DNA from: Hyalella azteca
Taxonomy: Eukaryota; Arthropoda; Malacostraca; Amphipoda; Hyalellidae
NCBI RefSeq assembly: GCF_000764305.2
Contig: NW_025944945.1
Coordinates: 124,001-188,000, forward strand
Direction: 5' to 3'
Length of the DNA: 64,000 nt
Shown here one piece after another: positions 11,691 to 23,275 of the stretch. A program made the translations under genes and the position numbers. The notes beneath the pieces are model-generated. The model saw only the letters and a list, made by a program, of their open reading frames with translations. It made no database searches and was not told the DNA's origin. The first letter of the stretch is position 1. Each line of letters opens with the position of its first letter.

Positions 11691-12072
11691 TGGAGACGTA
11701 CACTTTTCTGAGACGTACAATTTTCCGAGACGAACACTTTTCCGAGAAGTACACTTTTTCGAGACATACACTTTTCCGAGACGTACAATTTTCCGAGACG
11801 TACACTTTTCCGAGACGTACACTTTTCCGAGACGTACACTTTTCCGACACTTTTCCGCGACGTACACTTTTCCGAGACGTACACTTTTCGAGACGTACAC
11901 TTTTCCGAGACGTACACTTTTCCGCGACGTACACTTTTCCGACACGTACACTTTTCCGAGACGTACACTTTTCCGCGACGTACACTTTTCCGAGACGTAC
12001 ACTTTTCGAGACGTACACTTTTCCGAGACGTACACTTTTCCGCGACGTACACTTTTCCGAGACGTACACAAA
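11690..12072. repeat. 17-bp minisatellite GAGACGTACACTTTTCC
   Basis: About 22 copies with occasional deletions (for example TTTTCGAGACG) and G-to-C variants (CGCGACG). It is the third 17-bp-period array in the window. The many open frames on both strands (RKSVRLGKVYVSEKCTS and the like) are repeat by-products. Confidence 0.95.
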
Positions 12073-12079
12073 AAAGAGA

Positions 12080-12860
12080 CGTACACAAGAAGCAGGCGTA
12101 CACGGCACACGCAATGCTTGTTCTGTTCGTTATCGTTCAAGACGCTCGCGCTCGTTCAGCTTCATAGCGTCTACTCCGCACACCAGCTCAGCCGACAATT
12201 CCTTAAATAAATCATTACCCAGTAGAAGTAATAAATTAATTATTTGACCTGTGACTTTACATAAGATAGTATTTACTGTTGCAAAGAAATTTGTACAAAT
12301 TACAAAATTTTGACGAAGATATTATTCTTGATTTGGTGTTAGTAAAAGTTGAGATTTTTAGCTGAACAATGTTCTTGGATCCGATGTTGTTGTGAGCTCG
12401 AGTTAGCACTTGCCACTGCAAGCAAGTGGGTGCTAATGTAAACGAAAGGAGCTGACACAAAATTCCTTCTGTAAATTATTTTGAATGATATTTATTTATT
12501 GATGCAAACAGTGCGGAAACTTAGATTGTGTGGAAACATAGACTATGTTTTGTTTTCAACTTCTTCTTATGAAAGTGATGGTCAGCGATGTAGATTAGTG
12601 ATTAATTTTCATTAATGTAACATCTGAAAAATGCGTAGAATTGTTTTAATATGTTTATTTTAGCAGGCAAAATTATTATCAGAATTAAAATTACAACTGT
12701 TCCGGAAAAAACTGTTCTAAAAATTTTCACTCTAATTAATCATGAAGCAGATATACTGTAGATGAACTCTTCTATTTTTCATGAAATTCATGCGTTTGTC
12801 CAAATGATAAAATATATTTTCCTCGTAAAGTTTCTCGATTAAAATAACTTTTTATACTTT
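12080..12860. other. Intergenic sequence, nothing recognised
   Basis: AT-rich, without a supported gene. Confidence 0.5.
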
Positions 12861-12862
12861 TT

Positions 12863-13035
12863 TAGCGCATTTTCTCATTTACGGAAAAAAATGCCCTATT
12901 GTGCTCGTCATGTCCGCCCGTCCGCCCGTTCGTCCGTCTGTCCGTCCGTCTGTCCGTGACTTCACGTTTTCGTCGATTTCAAGAAAATGCGCTCTCTGTC
13001 ACTCACTGCAGTGAGTACTGAGTTTTATATTTTTT
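12863..13035 (-). mobile_element. MITE-like (CGGA)n repeat, copy 3 (reversed)
   Basis: Reverse-complement copy. It begins TTAGCGCATTTTCTCAT, runs through CTATTGTGCTCGTCATGTCC, a CCGT/CCGC tetramer run, GACTTCACGTTTTCGTCGA and GAAAATGCGCTCTC, and ends with ACTCACTGCAGTGAGTACTG. Confidence 0.65.
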
Positions 13036-13039
13036 TACT

Positions 13040-13612
13040 ATTGAGTGTACTGTGTACGAAGGCGATACAGCAACAGAGCGACATTCGTACACCTGCTCTC
13101 CCGTATAGCTTTAGTCTAGCGTCTTTGTTTACAGATCCACGTCGCTTATCAATTGCCTTCCTGCTCAACCGAAATTCTTACTCGAATAAAATTTGCTACA
13201 AACATGAAATTTGGGGCTAACCGGCCGAAACTCCAAATGATTTTGTGTTAATTGTTAGAATACATAAATTGAGTGTGGAGATTAACGATATGATTAAAAA
13301 ATACATCGAATGCATTTCATTTCCTTTATTGTACAGGCAAAATACTTTTCAATAAAACCATCCCCAAATTAAGCAAAAAACCTAAGGCATAAAACCTTCA
13401 ACTTTTGGGAAAAATAGTATCCTCTTAAAAATGCAGGACTCGTAAGAAATCCGTTGACGTTGAAGAATCCGTCAACAGAAAATCTATATCGAGAAAAGAG
13501 TCCAAACTATACAATACAAATGAACCACATTTACCGAACCGTAGAGCAAGAAATAACACGATTGGGTTCATATGGGAAACTGATGATCGTTTACCAATAC
13601 TGATTGACGGTC
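13040..13612. other. Intergenic sequence, nothing recognised
   Basis: No gene or repeat is supported before the 29-bp array. Confidence 0.5.
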
Positions 13613-13614
13613 TC

Positions 13615-14224
13615 GACAGCAGTGCAGTGCACCTGGTAAATAACAGCGCGGTGCAGTGCACCTGGTAAATAACAGAGCGGTGCAGTGCACCTGGTAAACA
13701 ACAGAGCAGCGCAGTGCACCTGATAAAGAGCAGAACAGTGCAGTGCACCTGATTAACAGCAAAGCAGTGCATTGCACCTGATAAAGAGCAGAGCAGTGCA
13801 GTGCACCTGATTAACAGCAAAGCAGTGCATTGCACCTGATAAAGAGCAGAGCAGTGCAGTGCACCTGGTAAACAACAGAGCAGCGCAGTGCACCTGATAA
13901 ACAACAGAGCAGCGCAGTGCACCTGATAAATAGCAGAGCAGTGCAGTGCACCTGATAAACAACAGAGCAGCGCAGTGCACCTGATAAACAGCAGAGCAGT
14001 GCAGTGCACCTGATAAATAGCAGAGCAGTGCAGTGCACCTGATAAATAGCATTGCAGTGCAGTGCACCTGATAAAGAGCAGAGCAGTGCAGTGCACCTGA
14101 TAAAGAGCAGAGCAGTGCAGTGCACCTGATAAAGAGCAGAGCAGCGCAGTGCACCTAATAAACAGCAGAGCAGTGCAGTGCACCTGATAAACAGCAGAGC
14201 AGTGCAGTGCACCTGATAAAGAAA
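13615..14224. repeat. 29-bp minisatellite around CAGTGCAGTGCACCTGATAA
   Basis: About 21 copies of a 29-bp unit containing the palindrome TGCACTGCACTG/CAGTGCAGTGCA. Variants form a higher-order pattern (AAAGAGCAGAG, AATAGCAGAG, AACAACAGAG, TTAACAGCAAAG). The long minus-strand frames (ALLFIRCTALLCSLSGALHC...) are by-products. Confidence 0.95.
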
Positions 14225-14229
14225 TAATC

Positions 14230-17140
14230 TTCCCGAGGTCACCGCTCCTGGTTTATGCAAGTAAATGAGTGCTGAGAGCGCAGGTGTAACCCAGGTGGAA
14301 AAAGCGCCAGTTTAGCATGAAACTCGGGGTAGATGATGCGTGTACATGATTTGATCTTGGAGATCATGAGCGAATATTTAATTTAAAGTTATGAATTAAT
14401 GGTTAAAGATAAGTATCGGAAGGAGTGATATTGCATTAAATATTTGAAGCAAACATTGGAACACATGAAGCAGTGCGAATTATCGGTGAATCCGTTGAAT
14501 CTTGCAACATAAAATTGGTATGAATGATTGAACATGAATACTGGAATGAATAATCAAAGATTTGGCGTGTTCAGAATGAATATTTAAAATGCAATTCCAA
14601 ATGAACGTTGAAATGCTTGACTAGAATATTACAGCAATGATTCAACATGAAAGTCAAACTGGATGATTGAAAATTTAAAAATATAGGGCATAGTTCGTTC
14701 ATTGAATTCATTTTGAACGACTGAATGACAAGAATATGTAAATTTTAATTGTGGTTTATAATATTTAACCTACTAGACTTTCGTATGGCACTAAAATTTG
14801 CTGTCAATTACTGGAGTTTCAGAATTTAATTGAAATAATAAAATCAATGATTAGAACAAATTGTGTCGGATGGTTTTGTAGCAAATAATCTTAAACAATT
14901 TTTTAAGAAAATCGAGTTGAACAGAGAATTTTGTTTGACAGTAATAACGTTTTAATATTTTATAATCATAGTAAATAGATATGATGATGTTCCCCAACTT
15001 CAAATTAATGTAGAACATTTTTACTGTTTTAAGCCTCAGCCTAAGCCACCCTCTTGGTTTAGGAACGAAAAATTGCCTTCCATATGTCCTCTGAAACGTT
15101 ATCGTGCTGCCAAAAACAATTTTGGTACATCCTTGAGTTAGTTAGCGATGTTTTTACTAATTAACGATACGTTACGCAGAAGACAACGCTCTGCGTCATG
15201 CCGTGCTGCTCACACCGCCTTTGCGTTGTTATACCACTTTTTATTTCTTTATCTTATTTAAATACATGAATTCGTGTTTGGTTGCTCTTAATGAAGGTAT
15301 ATGAAACACTGGATAATTTCTCATGGTCATTGTTCTGGAATATTATTCTCAATAAATCCGTGCAAGAATCATTTGATCTTTACTTATCATTTAATCATTT
15401 GATCAAGAATCAAGATTTTTTTAATCTTGATTCTTGATTCTAATCATTTTATCAAGAATCATTTGATCTTTACTTTACTTTACTTATTGTTAATACCGAT
15501 GTATGCGTGTTTCTGGACATAAACCTGCAAGAGTGTAGTTTTCTAAGTACTTTTTAGGCGGATAGTTTTTGAAGAAAATGGGAAATAAACTTATACAGTG
15601 CTTCATATTTTGGAACAACTTGTATAACTGCAGTGCGAAGAATCTTATACCTCAAGACATATATGACCGCTGTTTAAATTATGAATCCAAAGTTTTATTA
15701 TAAAGAATACAAAACTCTTATGCGTACCTATTTCTAAGTAAATCCCTCACAAAAGTTTACATTTGATAATAGAGGAATTTAAAAAATTCTTCAAGCACTT
15801 TTGTCATAATTTGGCGTTGTCTTGCAAAATTAAAAAATAATATATACCTGTGAGATTATTGACAACTTTTGAAAATCAAGATCATTCAAAGAAAGATACT
15901 AAATTCTAGCAAAGCCAATAATCTGATGTCAATAGTTATCCGGTCTCAATAATTATATCGAGGGAGTTACCCTCATTAGCCACGACCGAGGGCTGAAGAA
16001 CCACTCGCCGTGTTGCGCAAGTTATTTGTTGGAGACGAGGGCTCGCTGAGGGAAGATGGAGCGATAGAGCAGCTCCCTCATCGATCCCCGCTGATATTTG
16101 CTGCTAACGCATTTTTGGAACATATAGGTCACTATTCATATATTTGTTTATACGTATGGAACTAGGGATTTAGAATCTTTATTCATGTTAAGTTTTAATA
16201 TTTATTATTTATACGTATGGAACTATGGATTTGGAAACATTATTTATGATCAGTTTCACAATTTAACTTGGAAGGCTGGGAGTTGGCTACGTAACTATGT
16301 AAATAAAATTATTTATTCAGTTTCTTCCGCAATTAATGACATGAAACTCGCGATCTAAAAGCAACGGTAGAGGAGACATTGGAAACTGAGCGTTTAAAGT
16401 ATGAAGCAGCCCCGATATTTTTAGCCAATTTATAATTCAAAAATTTAATTCCCCTCAATTTTTTCGGTTTTAGAAGTTCTGAGATTATGAATTTTGGAGC
16501 TCGATTGTTATGTCGATTTCAAGCGCTGTTGTTTGATGCTTAAAAGTATGACGCTGATAATAGGAAAAACTTTACCTAATAATTTAAGTATTTATCTTAA
16601 GGTTAGTACACAAGTAAGTCAGAGTATGAAGCTGAGTCACCTGCTAAAAAATAGACCTAATATATCTCTAAAGCCAAGTGCAATAAAAGAAAAGACATAG
16701 ATTAAAGCCATATTTTTTTATTGCTTAAGCCAAGTGATAGGATACCGCAGCCAAAGGCTAAGCAAAGGATAGCGCAAGAAGATTCTAAGCCATATTTTAA
16801 ACGAATATCGAAGTAAGTGACACTTACTGAATATTTGAATGAACATTCCAGCTTTTGGCTGGACCATGAAATGACATATTTGAAATTTGTGATAGGGCGA
16901 TCGATTTTATAATTAAGATGGCCCATGGAATGAATAACCCAAAACATACTTTAGAATGAACATATGAAAGCTTGACTTGAATATTCTAGGTGATGTATTC
17001 ATGGTGATGATCCGACTTGAAAGTCAAACTTGTTTGCTGAATAATCATACGAAACAGAAAACAGAGTTTGGGCACGGCTTTCAACTTTAATTAAGAATCG
17101 CTCGTATTGAAAGTAAGCTTCTAGGTTACTTATTTACTGA
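14230..17140. other. AT-rich intergenic sequence
   Basis: No gene is supported. Local features are a small hairpin, AATCAAGATT..AATCTTGATT, with duplicated AAGAATCATTTGATCTTTAC blocks (15365-15480), and a GC-richer block at 15960-16090 that has no clear exon boundaries. Confidence 0.45.
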
Positions 17141-17149
17141 TTACTTACC

Positions 17150-17512
17150 CGTACCAGTCCCATGCCGGGTCTCGGAGGTACGGGAGGTAAGTAACGTATT
17201 ACTTACCTGTCACAGTCCCGATCCGGGGCACGGAGGTTCGAGAGGTAAGTAACGTATTACATACACGCGCCAGTCTCGTGCTGGGTCACGGAGGTACGGG
17301 AGGTAACTAACCTATTACTTACACGTGCCAGTCTAGTACAGGTACGGGAGGTAAGTAACGTATTACTTACACGTGCCAGTCTGGTACAGGTACGGGAGAT
17401 AAGTAACGTATTACTTACACGTGCCAGTCTGGTACAGGTACGGGAGATAAGTAACGTATTACTTACACGTGCCAGTCTGGTGCAGGTACGGCAGGTAATG
17501 TGCATTCTTCTC
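17150..17512. repeat. 48-bp minisatellite (GTAAGTAACGTATTACTTAC...)
   Basis: About seven copies; the unit contains the palindrome GTAAGTAACGTATTACTTAC followed by ACGTGCCAGTCTGGTAC. The 48-bp period is clear in the last copies (TAAGTAACG at 17352 and 17400). Confidence 0.9.
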
Positions 17513-17594
17513 GCCATTAATTTAGAGGCCCACGACGATCCCAGCGATCGATTCCTGCCGTCTCTCTGGTCGGCAGGTGGCGCCCGCACGCGCG

Positions 17595-18045
17595 TCTAGC
17601 TCCATTCTCAAGACTGTAGCTGCACTAGTTACAGCATGCTGGTCTTTTTGGTGCTCCATCCTCAAGACTGTAGCTGCAATTATAAAAGTATGCTGGTCTA
17701 ATGTGTTGCTTCTTCAAAAGACTGTAGCTGTGTGAGTTGCAGCATGCCGGTCTTTTTAGTGCTTTATTCTCAAGACTGTAACTGCACTAGTTGCAGCATG
17801 CTGGTCTTTGTTGTGTTCCATCCTCAAGACTGTAACTGCACCAGTTGCAGCATGCTGGTCTTTGTTGTGTTTCATCCTCAAGACTGTAACTGCACTAGTT
17901 GCAGCATGCTGGCATTTTTTGTGCTTTATCCTGAAGACTGTAACTGCGCTATAGTTGCAGCATGCTGGTCTTTTTTGTGCTTCATCCTGAAGACTGTAGC
18001 TGCAATTATAAAAGTATGCTAGTCTTGGGTGTTGCTTCTTCAAAA
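17595..18045. repeat. 54-bp minisatellite (CTCAAGACTGTAACTGCACT...)
   Basis: About eight copies of a 54-bp unit ending GCAGCATGCTGGTCTTT. Since 54 is a multiple of 3, one frame reads through as an 18-residue repeat (MLVFVVFHPQDCNCTSCS). There are no gene signals around it, so I treat it as non-coding. Confidence 0.9.
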
Positions 18046-18049
18046 GACA

Positions 18050-19800
18050 GTGAGACATTAAATCAAAGGCATGCTACAGAATGTACTTGTTTCCAGTAAA
18101 AAAATGTAAGATTTTCAGGTTTGCTGCGGTAGCAATTCACATTTCAATGAAGTATTCAATGAGACTTCTAAAACAAATGCTAGTCATAATAATAATTCAT
18201 TTCATGTTATATTCACCATGGCTGGATTGCCTCGCACACTTGTTCGTAGATGACGCGTTCAAATAAGCGAGGTAAAATGGACGTGTTTCTCGGAAAATTC
18301 TTTTTTGCTTGGAAATTTTTTAGTTAGAAATTTAGTTTAAAAGTTAGTTTTAGTTAGAAATGTTTGAGTTACTGCGAGTAAGGGTCTTTGATAATGAGAC
18401 TAGCATTTTGAGGGCATTGATGTTACTCAGTTGATGTTAAGCATGAAACAAAATTTTGGATAGATTTTTTACAGATTTGTTTACCTATTTTAGTGAGTGT
18501 TCGGAACATTTACTTATCGGTTGATTGACCAACATGCATAGAACCCTGATCATGAAGGCTCCGGACAACGCCTTAAACGAAGTTAATTTATATGCCGTGC
18601 ACACATCTCAATAATTGACCTGGTGCATTCAATTAGTTCGAGTTTAAGCTTGTGCTCTTGGTAATGCCTTCAAAATGCCGAAATCTGAAGTTGGCAATCG
18701 AGATCCGGCATTAGAGTATTTATGTTAGTAGTCAAAATTCCTAGTAACTCTAAATGTTTTTAAAGAATATATATTATAATGCAACCATCAGCTTTTTATG
18801 ATAAATATGCAATTTGCTAAAAATATATGCGTATTTCTGTCCGACTATTCTCTAAAGTTAACGTGTGTGAAACAATCAAGTAGCGATTGTAGAATATTCT
18901 GAGAATAAATAGATAACCTTTGAAAAGAGTTATTTTTGTAAAATATTGCTTCATTGAGTTGGCTTTAAGTCTTCTAGTATCACAGTTCCTAATCGTAGAT
19001 TGTAACATTTCGAACAAGCAGCGGTAGTGAGTGTCACTTTTGTACAGTGAAGCATATCATAGTCCCCGGATGAGCGTCATTGTGTTCACGTATTGTTCAC
19101 TCTGGCCTTGAATTCGTACGTAACAAAGGCACCTGTCGCTAGCATCATAGTTTGGTAGTGCCACATACGCATACATAACTGCTGCTGCCGTATTGTATCC
19201 GCTAATATTCCTATTGGCACAATTGATAAAGATAACGACAAATAGAATTTTTAAAATTTTATCCGAATTAATACGTTCTTATAAAAAACTAATGCAATGA
19301 ATCTAATGGTCCCTAATTCGAAAATTTTGAGAATATAATTTTGATTAACAGGTAATGAATGGGTCGTCGCTACTGAATGTATAATGTATAAATAAATTCC
19401 AAATATTTCTAAGCCACAATCAATTTATGATGATATTGAAGTATCATGTCTCGGGTTAACTCAGATTTTATTTTTAATCCATTTTAAAGGCATCGTCCGA
19501 AAAATATAAATATTTTTACTAGTTATGTTTCTTGCAAACTTCCAATAAGTTAGTAAATTTAACCGTAAATAAGGCATTTAGAATTTAAACTTAAAATGGC
19601 AATGACGTATTTTGATAACATTGAATAATTTTTTGCCTCTATATTATAAGTGAATAGGAAGCCTCCTAGCATCCACGGTGGCACCCAAACTCGTTTCCGG
19701 ATTCAACTTACATCGAAAATTGAACAAATTTCCGCGCAACGCGGCTCAGAATTTCCGGAAAATCTCGAGCTGGCGGACCCTGGAGAGGCCTTGCTGCTTT
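18050..19800. other. Intergenic sequence, no gene recognised
   Basis: AT-rich. The last 180 bases (19620-19800) become GC-richer and precede the candidate promoter at 19808. Confidence 0.45.
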
Positions 19801-19807
19801 AAAGGTG

Positions 19808-19878
19808 TATAAAAAGCCAGGAAAACACGTGTAGGGATCAAGATTAACTGGCCTGGGGATGTCGAAATCAGATGCAAG
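19808..19878 (+). promoter_or_regulatory. Candidate TATA promoter and short first coding exon
   Basis: TATAAAAA starts at 19808, a possible initiator (ATCAAG) lies about 30 bases downstream, and an ATG at 19859 opens a short frame (MSKSDA). This runs into an AAG|GTAATC splice-donor-like site after 19878, leaving phase 2. The 180 bases upstream are GC-richer than the surroundings. No downstream exon could be joined with confidence. The arrangement is seen in the sequence; its function is inferred. Confidence 0.3.
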
Positions 19879-19879
19879 G

Positions 19880-20870
19880 TAATCCCACTCGCCTAAAAAT
19901 TTAAATCGCTTAATGGAATAAAATTTTCTAGCATTTCCTGTTTGTATTTATTTTTGTTTTATTTTCTTGAGCCAAATTGGTTTTAAGGACGAATGACTAC
20001 ATTACTCGTGGAAACTATTATAAAATATTTTATTTCTAATATTATATTCAAAATATTGATATTTGTAATTAGTTGTGAATGGTATGAATCTAATTTCATA
20101 TTGTGTGTTTTTAAACGATTGACATTGATTCTATCTAAGCCAGTTTTTATTTGAATGCTAATCTAATAATCATCACTAATTCCACTGTATATACTAAACC
20201 GCATGTCATTTGATTTAATTCTGATTACATTAAATTTTTTAGTGTGTTACGACTACAATCATGAGTGATGTAAAATCGCTTGATTTTTTTTATCGAATGG
20301 AAGCTCGATTGAACTTTGCCATGGAGCTTTTCTTTTGGCGTCGCGTCGGCAGTTTTAATCCAGCCTGCCATTGTTAGTTTGTTTTCGGACGCACCGCCCA
20401 TCCGTTGAAAAAACCGCGTATTTGTTGCACCAGAAAAATGATCGCATTGTAGCTGGGAAAATGAGCAGGCTGATTCGTTTTTTTGTGCAGTGAATATTAG
20501 CGTGCAAGCTGCATGACGCGTCGTTTTTTTGCTTCAAAATATGTTTAGGATTTAATTATATTTAAATAAAGTAGGGTATGAATTTTTATATTTCTTGTAA
20601 AATGAAAATTTATCTGTAGAGTTAATAAACACTGTATTATAAAAAAGAAACATGACAAAAATTCATGAAATAACAAGTCATAAAATAAAATTAGTCATTT
20701 TATTAATCACAATTATTATTCTATAACATAGCTCTAAAATCAAGACAATTTGTATGTAAAATAAAGAAACATGTAGGTTGAGCTGGTCATAAAAATGTTT
20801 CTATTTAAGAGTCCAGCCAGAATACAATAAAAAATGTCATGGTTTTCTCACTGAAACCAAGTTTAAATAA
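19880..20870. other. AT-rich sequence, nothing recognised
   Basis: Would be intron if the exon at 19859 is real. No gene is supported; minus-strand frame 20355-20537 shows no motif. Confidence 0.4.
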
Positions 20871-20873
20871 AAA

Positions 20874-21523
20874 ATGAACGGTGAGGAGCCAATTCTGCCA
20901 ACCAACTCGTCTGTCTCACAGCGTCCGGCCAATCTGACATCGCAGCGATTGCATCGACGTCTGAGAAATAACTGTGAGAATCCTAACTGCATGGACACTA
21001 ACTGCAGGGACACTAACTGTAGGGATACTAACTGTAGGGATACTAACTTTAGGGATACTAACTGTGGGGATACTAACTGTAGGGACACTAACTGCATGGA
21101 CACTAACTGTAGGGACACTAACTGTAGGGATACTAACTTTAGGGATACTAACTGTGGGGATACTAACTGTAGGGAAATACTAAATTTAAGGAGCCTAACT
21201 ATAAGGATACGAGGATACTAACAGTAAGGATCCTAACTATAAGGGTACGAGGATACTAACTGTAAGGATCCTAACTATAAGGATACGAGAAACAAACTGT
21301 GAGGATTTTGACAATTCTGAATATTACATCTGCGACGACTTCGAGTACGATGGTCTCAACTGGGATGGTCCCTTCTCTGAAAATAACACCCATGCCCACG
21401 CAGTGCCAAACATTGCAACCTCTTTTAATTCGTATCATAAATTCGTAAAAGTGAATCGTTTTTGGATACCAGACTTTAATAGGATAAGATTTCTAGGACA
21501 ACCATATAATTATTATGTTTAAT
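20874..21523 (+). pseudogene. Candidate coding exon split by an expanded DTNCR repeat
   Basis: An ORF opens at ATG 20874 (MNGEEPILPTNSSVSQRPAN...) and runs into about 20 copies of a 15-bp unit (GGATACTAACTGTAG) read as the pentapeptide DTNCR. Irregular units near 21170-21290 shift the frame. In frame 1, from about 21292, the sequence becomes non-repetitive and protein-like: ETNCEDFDNSEYYICDDFEY, then DGLNWDGPF, and later FWIPDFNRIRFLGQPYNYYV before a stop at about 21523. The downstream part begins with the same TNC motif, so both halves probably belonged to one acidic, aromatic-rich reading frame into which the repeat expanded. I recognise no family. It could instead be a chance ORF; there is a stop just before the ATG and no convincing acceptor. 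Confidence 0.35.
20985..21290. repeat. 15-bp minisatellite GGATACTAACTGTAG
   Basis: About 20 units, perfect in the centre and degenerate at the right end (TAAGGATCCTAACTATAAGG variants). A multiple of 3, so it preserves frame while regular. Confidence 0.95.
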
Positions 21524-21774
21524 TGTTGATTTTGAAGGGTCACTTTAAATGCTGTTCAAATGTTACAATAACACTCTATTAAATATCCAAATATCGTCGA
21601 ATTTGGCTTCATCATAGATTTCATAAAGTTAGGCTAGACAAACATTAGAAATTTTCATCCCTCACAAAGTATACGCAGATTTTAGTCTCGGCTGATGTAC
21701 ACTTGAATTTTAAAAAATTTATTAGGTTTTTCAATGATCACTTGGCGGTTTTAAAGTTAACAATTGGGTATCGT

Positions 21775-22215
21775 CATAAGACGTTCTCATTTAATTAAGC
21801 CTCAATGGACATGAACATACTGGAAACTTGTGTAGGTAGCGGCGCAACTACATCTTTAAGTTTCTTTATGCTTCTTCTCATTTAAGTTTCTTTATGCTAT
21901 GTTTCTTCTCATTTAAGTCTCAATGGACATAAACATACTGGAAACTTGTGTAGGTAGCGGCGCAACTACATCTTTAAGTTTCTTAATGCTTCTTCTCATT
22001 TAAGCCTCAATGGACATGAACATACTGGAAACTTATGTAGGTAGCGGCGCAACTACATCTCTATATTAGGTTTTTCAATGATCACTTGGTTTTAAACTTA
22101 GCAATTGGGTATCGTCATCAGACGTTCCCATTTAATTAAGCCTCAATGGACATAAACATACTGGGAACTTGTGTAGGTAGCGGCGCAACTACATCTTTAA
22201 GTTTCTTTATGCATG
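21775..22215. repeat. Tandem copies of the 3' end of a candidate exon
   Basis: Four copies of a block holding TTAAGYCTCAATGGACAT, GAACATACTGG, TGTGTAGGTAGCGGCGCAAC and TACATCTTTAAGTTTC, at about 21797, 21911, 21998 and 22136. The rightmost copy is the 3' end of the minus-strand candidate exon 22136-22341. The other three look like duplicates of its last 70 or so bases. Confidence 0.75.
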
Positions 22216-22341
22216 CGACTGAAGGCCTTTGCAGGCCGTTTTGGTGGTCGCTTCGCCGCATTTTGAGGAGAGTTTGATTTATGATAGATGTCAGGTCTGA
22301 GCCGCGCCTTGCATCCCAGGCTTGGAGGGGGGTGGTCACAA
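22136..22341 (-). CDS. Candidate terminal coding exon (unknown protein)
   Basis: On the minus strand a pyrimidine-containing acceptor (CTATCGTATTTGTACAG) precedes an open frame starting at 22341 with two bases completing a codon. It continues VTTPLQAWDARRGSDLTSII and later QRPSVACIKKLKDVVAPLPT, and ends MFMSIEA and TAA at 22136. The entry phase (1) equals the phase left by the conserved exon-4 donor of the homeobox copies to the right, and the strand is the same. It could therefore be the original last exon of copy A, now separated by the LINE. I see no similarity to the last exons of B or D, so it may equally belong to an unrelated gene. No known family recognised. Confidence 0.35.
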
Positions 22342-22344
22342 CTG

Positions 22345-23275
22345 TACAAATACGATAGGCTTCACAGAGCTGGTGAAATATTTGTAGGTATGTTCAATTT
22401 TGTGAATTCTTTTGTGTGGGACTATAATCGTACACACATAAAAATGAATGGGCACACAGAATGAGAAATGAATATGCTTTCTGCACGTAGTTTTGATACG
22501 CTAATGTTTTACCATTAGTTAAGTAAATTTTAATATGAAAGTTCATTAAAATCAATGTTATTGTTGGTTTTTATAATATAATTATCTAATTATACCGCAG
22601 CACCAGCAGCTCATAGAGATCGTATAATATAAGAACAAGACAGATTTTGTAACGGAAAATAGAATGTTGCGTTACGGTGTAATCCCTCTAGGCGTGTGAT
22701 ATTGAAAAAAAATGTTGATTGAAATTTGATTTCCGGCATAAATGCTAACCAGCAAGAATCCAATCCAAAATTGACGTCGGAAAGGAATCAATACTTCGTG
22801 TGGGCGCAAAACAACGAGAATTTAATGTAGAAACTGCTATTTTCCTTATGCAAATGTGCAGTCATATAAAGGAAGGCTGTCTGACCGCTTGTCGTTTATC
22901 AGCCTCAGTTAGACCCCATTTAAACCTGACCTTTCTTTTCTCTGAATACTTGAGTCGTTTGTTTTCAGTGTAGGAATAAATAGAAGCAAATTTTCATGTA
23001 ACATTCCCTCCATACCTAACTCAGCGCTGATAAGCAGAGTTAGCTAGTATATACTTCCATTAATAAGAAGTGATCGCGTTTCCAGGAATGATCCGGTGGT
23101 GGAGTGCCTCGATAACTGGGAAATTGTAAGATTAATGTTTGGTGTGAAGGGTGAGTTACGTGAAGGGTGTCTACTGTCTATTGTAAAGAGGGTGTGTTCT
23201 ATGATGGGTGTAGTGTGAAAGTTGATGACGAACAATGATCTTTTCTTTGGAGTCCACCATGGAATGTGTGAATTA
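22345..23275. other. Intergenic sequence with a possible promoter
   Basis: No gene is supported. An octamer ATGCAAAT (22848-22855), TATAAA (22865-22870) and TCAG/TCAGTT initiator-like sites (22899, 22905) lie in promoter-like order on the plus strand, followed by a CTTTCTTTTCTCTG...GTTTTCAG acceptor-like stretch near 22970. This is suggestive only; no ORF follows before the LINE. Confidence 0.3.

Noticed and set aside
11617..12247. Long open frames with RKSVRLGKVYVSEKCTS repeats
   Set aside because: 17-bp minisatellite by-products; equally long frames exist in several phases on both strands.
13615..14224. CRISPR-like array
   Set aside because: The regular spacing comes from a contiguous tandem repeat without unique spacers, in eukaryotic DNA.
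13425..14260. Cys-rich 252-residue minus-strand frame (FIRCTALLCSLSGALHC)
   Set aside because: 29-bp minisatellite reading through all frames; no signal peptide or flanking gene structure.
17732..18022. Cys-rich 96-residue plus-strand frame with an 18-residue repeat
   Set aside because: The 54-bp repeat is a multiple of 3, so one open frame is expected; no start context, splice sites or flanking unique coding sequence.
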